Assembly: GCA_932521035.1 (NCBI GenBank)
Contig: OW051497.1
Coordinates: forward strand, 12,586,001 to 12,650,000
Source of the DNA: Oscheius dolichura
Taxonomy: Eukaryota; Nematoda; Chromadorea; Rhabditida; Rhabditidae
Direction of reading: 5' to 3'
DNA: 64,000 bases
The stretch's first letter is position 1. Each line of letters begins with the position of its first letter. The notes below the pieces were generated by a model. That model did no database searches. It was not told where the DNA came from and was given only the letters and a program-made list of their open reading frames with translations. Position numbers and translations under genes: made by a program. Positions 27,601-37,321 of the stretch are shown one piece after another.

Positions 27601-28000
27601 AGGACCACATTCTTCTAGTGCCCTGAACCTTTGAAGTAATCCGCCTCGGACAGTTTGTTAGCCATGCCGTGAGGGCCCGAGAACAGCAAGAATCGGGGCG
27701 AAATCGGCTGCTCTCGAACTTTGAGCCACGGTAGGCGACAGTATAGCGTTACTATTGATGGAAAAACAACAGCTGGGGTAAGCAGATGACTACAAAACAG
27801 AGCTGAACGCTCGAAAACGGCACGGCGGATGAACGGTGACTCTAACAAACGACACGGCGTGTGAACTGTGGCTCCAACAAGCGACACGGCGTATGAACTG
27901 TGGCTTCGTCTTTCTTGTACACTGGCCCAATTCACATGCCGTATCCTTTTCCACTCTAGAATTCCGCGCCAAAGAATTCTGACTCCTTCCAGTCAAAAAG
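24630..28000 (+). repeat. Family A, 710-713-bp higher-order repeats
   Basis: Short modules near 24659, 25371, 26081, 26793 and 27506 alternate strictly with long modules near 24914, 25624, 26334, 27045 and 27759. The period is 713 bp (182+73 plus 182+276), or 710 where a monomer has lost three bases (CGGGGAAATCGG in place of CGGGGCGAAATCGG). The two youngest short modules read AACAAGAGCTGGGG instead of AACAACAGCTGGGG. Confidence 0.88.
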
Positions 28001-28499
28001 TAGACATTATTCTTCGTTTTCGAAAGCTATCCATCACCCGTTTGCCTGAGGGGGATCGAGGACCATATTCTTCTAGTGACCTGAACCTTTGAAGTAAACC
28101 GCCTCGGACAGTTTGTTAGCCATGCCCTGAGGGCCCTAGAACTGCAAGAATCGGGGCGAAATCGGCTGCTCTCGAACTTTGGGCCACGGTAGATGATAGT
28201 ATAGCGGTACTATTGATGAAAATCTCACAGAGGCGTATCGAGGACCATATTCTTCTAGTGACCTGAACCTTTGAAGTAATCCGCCTCGGACAGTTTGTTG
28301 GTCATGCCCTGAGGGCCCTAGAACTGCAAGAATCGGGGCGAAATCGGCTGCTCTCGAACTTTGGGCCACGGTAGATGATAGTATAGCGGTACTATTGATG
28401 GAAATCTCACAGAGGCGTATCGAGGACCATATTCTTCTAGTGACCTGAACCTTTGAAGTAAACCGCCTCGGACAGTTTGTTAGCCATGCCCTGAGGGCC

Positions 28500-31475
28500 C
28501 TAGAACTGCAAGAATCGGGGCGAAATCGGCTGCTCTCGAACTTTGAGCCACGGTAGGCGACAGTATAGCGTTACTATTGAGGGAAAAACAACAGCTGGGG
28601 TAAGCAGATGACTACAAAACAGAGCTGAACGCTCGAAAACGGCACGGCGGATGAACGGTGGCTCTAACAAACGACACGGCGTGTGAACTGTGGCTCCAAC
28701 AAACGACACGGCGTATGAACTGTGGCTTCGTCTTTCTTGTACACTGCCCCAATTCACATGCCGTATCTTTTTACACTCTAGAATTCCGTGCCAAAGAATT
28801 CTGACTCCTTCCAGTCATAAAGTAGTCATTATTCTTCGTTTTCGGAAGCAATCCATCACCCGTTTGCCTGAGGCGGATCGAGGACCACATTCTTCTAGTG
28901 ACCTGAACCTTTGAAGTAAACCGCCTCGGACAGTTTGTTGGTCATGCCGTGAGGGCCCGAGAACAGCAAGAATCGGGGCGAAATCGGCTGCTCTCGAACT
29001 TTGAGCCACGTTAGATGATAGTATAGCGGTACTATTGAAGGAAATCTCACAGAGGCGTATCGAGGACCATATTCTTCTAGTGACCTGAACCTTTGAAGTA
29101 ATCCGCCTCGGACAGTTTGTTGGTCATGCCGTGAGGGCCCTAGAACTGCAAGAATCGGGGCGAAATCGGCTGCTCTCGAACTTTGAGCCACGGTAGATGA
29201 TAGTATAGCGGTACTACTGATGGAAATCTCACAGAGGCGTATCGAGGACCATATTCTTCTAGTGACCTGAACCTTTGAAGTAAACCGCCTCGGACAGTTT
29301 GTTAGCCATGCCCTGAGGGCCCTAGAACTGCAAGAATCGGGGCGAAATCGGCTGCTCTCGAACTTTGAGCCACGGTAGGCGACAGTATAGCGTTACTATT
29401 GATGGAAAAACAACAGCTGGGGTAAGCAGATGACTACAAAACAGAGCTGAACGCTCGAAAACGGCACGGCGGATGAACGGTGGCTCTAACAAACGACACG
29501 GCGTGTGAACTGTGGCTCCAACAAGCGACACGGCGTATGAACTGTGGCTTCGTCTTTCTTGTACACTGGCCCAATTCACATGCCGTATCTTTTTACACTC
29601 TAGAATTCCGTGCCAAAGAATTCTGACTCCTTCCAGTCAAAAAGTAGACATTATTCTTCGTTTTCGAAAGCTATCCATCACCCGTTTGCCTGAGGGGGAT
29701 CGAGGACCATATTCTTCTAGTGACCTGAACCTTTGAAGTAAACCGCCTCGGACAGTTTGTTAGCCATGCCCTGAGGGCCCTAGAACTGCAAGAATCGGGG
29801 CGAAATCGGCTGCTCTCGAACTTTGGGCCACGGTAGATGATAGTATAGCGGTACTATTGATGGAAATCTCACAGAGGCGTATCGAGGACCATATTCTTCT
29901 AGTGACCTGAACCTTTGAAGTAATCCGCCTCGGACAGTTTGTTGGTCATGCCGTGAGGGCCCTAGAACTGCAAGAATCGGGGCGAAATCGGCTGCTCTCG
30001 AACTTTGAGCCACGGTAGGCGACAGTATAGCGTTACTATTGAGGGAAAAACAACAGCTGGGGTAAGCAGATGACTACAAAACAGAGCTGAACGCTCGAAA
30101 ACGGCACGGCGGATGAACGGTGGCTCTAACAAACGACACGGCGTGTGAACTGTGGCTCCAACAAACGACACGGCGTATGAACTGTTGCTTCGTCTTTCTT
30201 GTACACTGCCCCAATTCACATGCCGTATCTTTTTACACTCTAGAATTCCGTGCCAAAGAATTCTGACTCCTTCCAGTCATAAAGTAGTCATTATTCTTCG
30301 TTTTCGGAAGCAATCCATCACCCGTTTGCCTGAGGCGGATCGAGGACCACATTCTTCTAGTGACCTGAACCTTTGAAGTAAACCGCCTCGGACAGTTTGT
30401 TGGTCATGCCGTGAGGGCCCGAGAACAGCAAGAATCGGGGCGAAATCGGCTGCTCTCGAACTTTGAGCCACGTTAGATGATAGTATAGCGGTACTATTGA
30501 AGGAAATCTCACAGAGGCGTATCGAGGACCATATTCTTCTAGTGACCTGAACCTTTGAAGTAATCCGCCTCGGACAGTTTGTTGGTCATGCCGTGAGGGC
30601 CCTAGAACTGCAAGAATCGGGGCGAAATCGGCTGCTCTCGAACTTTGAGCCACGGTAGATGATAGTATAGCGGTACTATTGATGGAAATCTCACAGAGGC
30701 GTATCGAGGACCATATTCTTCTAGTGACCTGAACCTTTGAAGTAAACCGCCTCGGACAGTTTGTTAGCCATGCCCTGAGGGCCCTAGAACTGCAAGAATC
30801 GGGGCGAAATCGGCTGCTCTCGAACTTTGAGCCACGGTAGGCGACAGTATAGCGTTACTATTGATGGAAAAACAACAGCTGGGGTAAGCAGATGACTACA
30901 AAACAGAGCTGAACGCTCGAAAACGGCACGGCGGATGAACGGTGGCTCTAACAAACGACACGGCGTGTGAACTGTGGCTCCAACAAGCGACACGGCGTAT
31001 GAACTGTGGCTTCGTCTTTCTTGTACACTGGCCCAATTCACATGCCGTATCTTTTTACACTCTAGAATTCCGTGCCATAGAATTCTGACTCCTTCCAGTC
31101 AAAAAGTAGACATTATTCTTCGTTTTCGAAAGCTATCCATCACCCGTTTGCCTGAGGGGGATCGAGGACCATATTCTTCTAGTGACCTGAACCTTTGAAG
31201 TAAACCGCCTCGGACAGTTTGTTAGCCATGCCCTGAGGGCCCTAGAACTGCAAGAATCGGGGCGAAATCGGCTGCTCTCGAACTTTGAGCCACGGTAGAT
31301 GATAGTATAGCGGTACTACTGATGGAAATCTCACAGAGGCGTATCGAGGACCATATTCTTCTAGTGACCTGAACCTTTGAAGTAAACCGCCTCGGACAGT
31401 TTGTTGGTCATGCCGTGAGGGCCCGAGAACAGCAAGAATCGGGGCGAAATCGGCTGCTCTCGAACTTTGAGCCAC
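28500..31475 (+). repeat. Family A, two tandem copies of a 1462-bp higher-order repeat
   Basis: Landmarks at 28500, 28690, 29322 and 29780 recur at 29962, 30152, 30784 and 31242, all at +1462. Each unit is an 822-bp plus a 640-bp sub-block and uses only long modules, with no short modules. The long modules here carry TATCTTTTTACACTC instead of TATCCTTTTCCACTC, so this block is a separate subfamily from the core. Confidence 0.85.
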
Positions 31476-32232
31476 GTTAGATGATAGTATAGCGGTACTA
31501 TTGAAGGAAATCTCACAGAGGCGTATCGAGGACCATATTCTTCTAGTGACCTGAACCTTTGAAGTAATCCGCCTCGGACAGATTGTTGGTCATGCCGTGA
31601 GGGCCCTAGAACTGCAAGAATCGGGGCGAAATCGGCTGCTCTCGAACTTTGAGCCACGGTAGATGATAGTATAGCGGTACTATTGAAGGAAATCTCACAG
31701 AGGCGTATCGAGGACCATATTCTTCTAGTGACCTGAACCTTTGAAGTAATCCGCCTCGGACAGTTTGTTGGTCATGCCGTGAGGGCCCTAGAACTGCAAG
31801 AATCGGGGCGAAATCGGCTGCTCTCGAACTTTGAGCCACGGTAGATGATAGTATAGCGGTACTACTGATGGAAATCTCACAGAGGCGTATCGAGGACCAT
31901 ATTCTTCTAGTGACCTGAACCTTTGAAGTAAACCGCCTCGGACAGTTTGTTAGCCATGCCCTGAGGGCCCTAGACCTGCAAGAATCGGGGCGAAATCGGC
32001 TGCTCTCGAACTTTGAGCCACGGTAGATGATAGTATAGCGGTACTATTGATGGAAATCTCACAGAGGCGTATCGAGGACCATATTCTTCTAGTGACCTGA
32101 ACCTTTGAAGTAAACCGCCTCGGACAGTTTGTTAGCCATGCCCTGAGGGCCCTAGAACTGCAAGAATCGGGGCGAAATCGGCTGCTCTCGAACTTTGTGC
32201 CACGGTAGATGATAGTATAGCAGTACTATTGA
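31476..32232 (+). repeat. Family A, run of plain 182-bp monomers
   Basis: Four or so consecutive monomers without any module (GGAAATCTCACAGAGGCG recurs near 31504, 31686, 31868 and 32050). This shows the 182-bp period directly and gives the cleanest view of the basic unit. Confidence 0.9.
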
Positions 32233-34454
32233 TGGAAAAACAACAGCTGGGGTAAGCAGATGACTACAAAACAGAGCTGAACGCTCGAAAACGGCACGGC
32301 GGATGAACGGTGGCTCCAACAAACGACACTCTAGAATTCCGCGCCAAAGAATTCTGACTCCTTCCAGTCAAAAAGTAGACATTATTCTTCGTTTTCGAAA
32401 GCTATCCATCACCCGTTTGCCTGAGGGGGATCGAGGACCATATTCTTCTAGTGACCTGAACCTTTGAAGTAAACCGCCTCGGACAGTTTGTTAGCCATGC
32501 CCTGAGGGCCCTAGAACTGCAAGAATCGGGGCGAAATTGGCTGCTCTCGAACTTTGAGCCACGGTAGGCGATAGTATAGCTGTACTATTGATGGAAAAAC
32601 AACAGCTGGGGTAAGCAGATGACTACAAAACAGAGCTGAACGCTCGAAAACGGCACGGCGGATGAACGGTGGCTCTAACAAACGACACGGCGTGTGAACT
32701 GTGGCTCCAACAAACGACACGGCGTATGAACTGTGGCTTCGTCTTTCTTGTACACTGCCCCAATTCACATGCCGTATCTTTTTACACTCTAGAATTCCGT
32801 GCCAAAGAATTCTGACTCCTTCCAGTCATAAAGTAGTCATTATTCTTCGTTTTCGGAAGCTATCCATCACCCGTTTGCCTGAGGCGTATCGAGGACCATA
32901 TTCTTCTAGTGACCTGTCCCTTTGAAGTAAACCGCCTCGGACCGTTTGTTAGCCATGCCCTGAGGGCCCGAGAACTGCAAGTATCGGGGCGAAATCGGCT
33001 GCTCTCGAACTTTGAGCCACGGTAGATGATAGTATAGCGGTACTATTGAAGGAAATCTCACAGAGGCGTATCGAGGACCATATTCTTCTAGTGACCTGAA
33101 CCATTGAAGTAAACCGCCTCGGACCGTTTGTTAGCCATGCCCTGAGGGCCCGAGAACTGCAAGAATCGGGGCGAAATCGGCTGCTCTCGAACTTTGAGCC
33201 ACGGTAGATGATAGTATAGCGGTACTATTGATGGAAAAACAACAGCTGGGGTAAGCAGATGACTACAAAACAGAGCTGAACGCTCGAAAACGGCACGGCG
33301 GATGAACTGTGGCTTCGTCTTTCTTGTACACTGGCCCAATTCACATGCCGTATCCTTTTCCACTCTAGAATTCCGCGCCAAAGAATTCTGACTCCTTCCA
33401 GTCAAAAAGTAGACATTATTCTTCGTTTTCGAAAGCTATCCATCACCCGTTTGCCTGAGGGGGATCGAGGACCATATTGTTCTAGTGACCTGTCCCTTTG
33501 AAGTAACCCGCCTCGGACAGTTTGTTAGCCATGCCCTGAGGGCCCTAGAACTGCAAGAATCGGGGCGAAATCGGCTGCTCTCGAACTTTGAGCCACGGTA
33601 GATGATAGTATAGCGGTACTATTGAAGGAAATCTCACAGAGGCGTATCGAGGACCATATTCTTCTAGTGACCTGAACCATTGAAGTAAACCGCCTCGGAC
33701 CGTTTGTTAGCCATGCCCTGAGGGCCCGAGAACTGCAAGAATCGGGGCGAAATCGGCTGCTCTCGAACTTTGTGCCACGGTAGATGATAGTATAGCAGTA
33801 CTATTGATGGAAAAACAACAGCTGGGGTAAGCAGATGACCACAAAACAGAGCTGAACGCTCGAAAACGGCACTGCGGATGAACGGTGGCTCTAACAAACG
33901 ACACGGCGTGTGAACTGTGGCTCCAACAAGCGACACGGCGTATGAACTGTGGCTTCGTCTTTCTTGTACACTGGCCCAATTCACATGCCGTATCCTTTTC
34001 CACTCTAGAATTCCGCGCCAAAGAATTCTGACTCCTTCCAGTCAAAAAGTAGACATTATTCTTCGTTTTCGGAAGCTATCCATCACCCGTTTGCCTGAGG
34101 CGGATCGAGGACCACATTCTTCTAGTGACCTGAACCTTTGAAGTAATCCGCCTCGGACAGTTTGTTGGTCATGCCGTGAGGGCCCTAGAACTGCAAGAAT
34201 CGGGGCGAAATCGGCTGCTCTCGAACTTTGAGCCACGGTAGATGATAGTATAGCGGTACTATTGATGGAAAAACAACAGCTGGGGTAAGCTGATGACCAC
34301 AAAACAGAGCTGAACGCTCGAAAACGGCACTGCGCATGAACGGTGGCTCTAACAAACGACACGGCGTGTGAACTGTGGCTCCAACAAACGACACGGCGTG
34401 TGAACTGTGGCTTCGTCTTTCTTGTACACTGGCCCAATTCACATGCCGTATCCT
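32233..34454 (+). repeat. Family A, right-edge block with variably deleted modules
   Basis: Long-type modules near 32233, 32592, 33233, 33808 and 34268. The one at 32233 jumps from AACAAACGACAC to TCTAGAATTCCG, losing two sub-repeats and the promoter-proximal-like stretch. The one at 33233 keeps a single 32-bp sub-repeat. The one at 34268 is cut at 34454 by family B. Base differences (GCACTGCGGATG, GATGACCAC) set these copies apart from the core. Confidence 0.82.
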
Positions 34455-34462
34455 CAGGAATA
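34450..34462. other. Junction between satellite families A and B
   Basis: Family A long-module sequence is collinear up to TATCCT ending at 34454. Family B monomer sequence starts with GAATAATCC at 34458. The three bases between (CAG) fit neither consensus. The break falls inside a module on the left and mid-monomer on the right, as in an illegitimate join, and neither side decays gradually. Confidence 0.85.
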
Positions 34463-34903
34463 ATCCAAGATCGGCTAGGGTTCGCTGAACAAATAGCGTT
34501 TTATAGCCCAAAAACTATTATAGTCCAAAAATAGGGGTTAAGCCAATACAAGTCTCTTGGGCAATTTGAACAGGCCAGTACGCAATAAAAGCCTAATGAT
34601 TGGAGAACGTTCGACCACTCTTCTTGTAGAGCTCGACGAGTAGAGTACGAATAACTTAAGATCGAATAGGGTTGTCTGACCGAATAGCGTTTTATAGCCC
34701 AAAAACTATTATAGTCCGAAAATAGGGTTTAAGCCAATACAAGTCTCTTGGACAATTTGAACAGGCCAGTACGGAATAAAAGCCTAATGATTGGAGAACG
34801 TTCGACCACTCTTCTTGTAGAGCTCGACGAGTAGAGTACGAATAATTTAAGATCGAATAGGGTTGTCTGACCGAATAGCGTTTTATAGCCCAAAAACTAT
34901 TAT

Positions 34904-35065
34904 AATCCAGAAAAAGGTACAGTAATATGGGGCAGTTTTTGGAAAAGAGGGTAGGAGGTCCGAATTTGCACTCATTCGAACCGCCTCATCGAGCTGAGGC
35001 TAAAAAACCAGCTCCGTCACAGGAGGACGCTTTTGCGCCACGTTATGGCTCCTAGATCATAAACC
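34904..35065 (+). repeat. P module, haplotype 1 (first copy)
   Basis: A 162-bp sequence stands where a normal family B monomer has about 11 bp between CTATTAT and AGGGTTTAAGCC. Haplotype 1 reads CAGCTCCGTCACAG and TTTTGCGCC. Other full copies of this haplotype start near 39177, 41572, 42830, 45719, 46634, 49847, 53235, 59814 and 63713. A GAGCTG-12 nt-CAGCTC inverted repeat is visible in most copies (here the loop has GGCT instead of GTCT). The monomer before it usually reads AATAGAGTTGTCTG. Confidence 0.85.
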
Positions 35066-35467
35066 AGGGTTTAAGCCAATACAAGTCTCTTGGGCAATTT
35101 GAACAGGCCAGTACGGAATAAAAGCCTAATGATTGGAGAACGTTCGACCACTCTTCTTGTAGAGCTCGACGAGTAGAGTACGAATAATTTAAGATCGAAT
35201 AGGGTTGTCTGACCGAATAGCGTTTTATAGCCCAAAAACTATTATAGTCCAAAAATAGGGTTTAAGCCAATACAAATCTCTTGGGCAATTTGAACAGGCC
35301 AGTACGGAATAAAAGCCTAATGATTGGAGAACGTTCGACCACTCTTCTTGTAGAGCTCGACGAGTAGAGTACGAATAATCCAAGATCCAATAGGGTTCGC
35401 TGAACAAATAGCGTTTTATAGCCCAAAAACTATTATAGTCCAAAAATAGGGGGTAAGCCAATACAAA

Positions 35468-36885
35468 TCTCTTGGGCAATTTGAACAGGCCAGTACGGAA
35501 TAAAAGCCTAATGATTGGAGAACGTTCGACCACTCTTCTTGTAGAGCTCGACGAGTAGAGTACGAATAATTTAAGATCGAATAGGGTTGTCTGACCGAAT
35601 AGCGTTTTATAGCCCAAAAACTATTATAGTCCAAAAATAGGGTTTAAGCCAATACAAATCTCTTGGGCAATTTGAACAGGCCAGTACGGAATAAAAGCCT
35701 AATGATTGGAGATCGTTCGACCACTCTTCTTGTAGAGCTCGACGAGTAGAGTACGACTAATTTAAGATCGAATAGGGTTGTCTGACCGAATAGCGTTTTA
35801 TAGCCCAAAAACTATTATAGTCCAAAAATAGGGTTTAAGAAAATACAAATCTCTTGGGCAATTTAAACAGGCCAGTACGGAATAAAAGCCTAATGATTGG
35901 AGAACGTTCGACCACTCTTCTTGTAGAGCTCGACGAGTAGAGTACGAATAATTTAAGAGCGAATAGGGTTGTCTGACCGAATAGCGTTTTATAGCCCAAA
36001 AACTATTATAGTCCAAAAATTGGGTTTAAGCCAATACAAATCTCTTGGGCAATTTGAACAGGCCAGTACGGAATAAAAGCCTAATGATTGGAGAACGTTC
36101 GACCACTCTTCTTGTAGAGCTCGACGAGTAGAGTACGAATAATCCAAGATCGAATAGGGTTGTCTGAACGAATAGCGTTTTATAGCTCAAAAACTATTAT
36201 AGTCCAAAAATAGGGTCTCTTGGGCAATTTGAACAGGCCAGTACGGAATAAAAGCCTAATGATTGGAGAACGTTCGACCACTCTTCTTGTAGAGCTCGAC
36301 GAGTAGAGTACGAATAATTTAAGATCGAATAGGGTTGTCTGACCGAATAGCGTTTTATAGCCCAAAAACTATTATAGTCCAAAAATAGGGTTTAAGCCAA
36401 TACAAATCTCTTGGGCAATTTGAACAGGCCAGTACGGAATAAAAGCCTAATGATTGGAGATCGTTCGACCACTCTTCTTGTAGAGCTCGACGAGTAGAGT
36501 ACGACTAATTTAAGATCGAATAGGGTTGTCTGACCGAATAGCGTTTTATAGCCCAAAAACTATTATAGTCCAAAAATAGGGTTTAAGAAAATACAAATCT
36601 CTTGGGCAATTTAAACAGGCCAGTACGGAATAAAAGCCTAATGATTGGAGAACGTTCGACCACTCTTCTTGTAGAGCTCGACGAGTAGAGTACGAATAAT
36701 TTAAGAGCGAATAGGGTTGTCTGACCGAATAGCGTTTTATAGCCCAAAAACTATTATAGTCCAAAAATTGGGTTTAAGCCAATACAAATCTCTTGGGCAA
36801 TTTGAACAGGCCAGTACGGAATAAAAGCCTAATGATTGGAGAACGTTCGACCACTCTTCTTGTAGAGCTCGACGAGTAGAGTACG
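35468..36885 (+). repeat. Family B, 748-bp tandem duplication
   Basis: Sequence from about 35468 to 36137 recurs at +748 (36216-36885). Shared private variants prove common descent: GGAGATCGTTCG, GTACGACTAATTT, TTTAAGAAAATAC and CAATTTAAACAGG each occur in both copies. Confidence 0.85.
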
Positions 36886-37321
36886 AATAATTTAAGATCG
36901 AATAGGGTTGTCTGACCGAATAGCGTTTTATAGCCCAAAAACTATTATAGTCCAAAAATAGGGTTTAAGCCAATACAAATCTCTTGGGCAATTTGAACAG
37001 GCCAGTACGGAATAAAAGCCTAATGATTGGAGAACGTTCGACCACTCTTCTTGTAGAGCTCGACGAGTAGAGTACGAATAATTCAAGATCGAATAGGGTT
37101 CGCTGAACAAATAGCGTTTTATAGCCCAAAAACTATTATAGTCCAAAAATAGGGTCTCTTGGGCAATTTGAACAGGCCAGTACGGAATAAAAGCCTAATG
37201 ATTGGAGAACGTTCGACCACTCTTCTTGTAGAGCTCGACGAGTAGAGTACGAATATTCCAAGATCGAATAGGGTTCGCTGAACAAATAGCGTTTTATAGC
37301 CCAAAAACTATTATAGTCCAA

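Larger units (their letters stand above)
2114..34454 (+). repeat. Satellite family A: 182-bp monomer array with inserted modules
   Basis: About 32.3 kb of head-to-tail repeats, all in the same orientation. The plain monomer is 182 bp (recurring landmarks ATCGAGGACCATATTCTTC, GCCCTGAGGGCCC, TCTCGAACTTTGAGCCACGG and TAGCGGTACTATTGA). Many monomers carry an extra module at one fixed point, between GGTACTATTGA and GAGGCG: a long module adds 276 bp and a short one adds 73 bp. All observed HOR lengths decompose as n x 182 plus these increments. The left-edge copies are the most diverged. No long open frame persists through the array. Length is near a nucleosome repeat, as in many centromeric or pericentromeric satellites; function is unknown. 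Confidence 0.97.

Noticed and set aside
2114-34454. CENP-B box in family A (CTTCGTTTTCGAAAGC)
   Set aside because: It lacks the required A and CGGG positions of the box consensus; only TTCG matches.
2114-34454. Long module as a MITE, or LTR fragment
   Set aside because: No inverted termini, TG...CA ends or target-site duplication could be seen at its borders.
34500-35000. Nematode spliced-leader RNA gene, from GGTTTAA, a GGTACAGTAA donor-like site and GCAGTTTTTGGA resembling an Sm site
   Set aside because: The order and spacing are wrong (donor to Sm-like site is only about 18 nt), the leader is not followed by GT, and the Sm-like core has a G at a conserved A.
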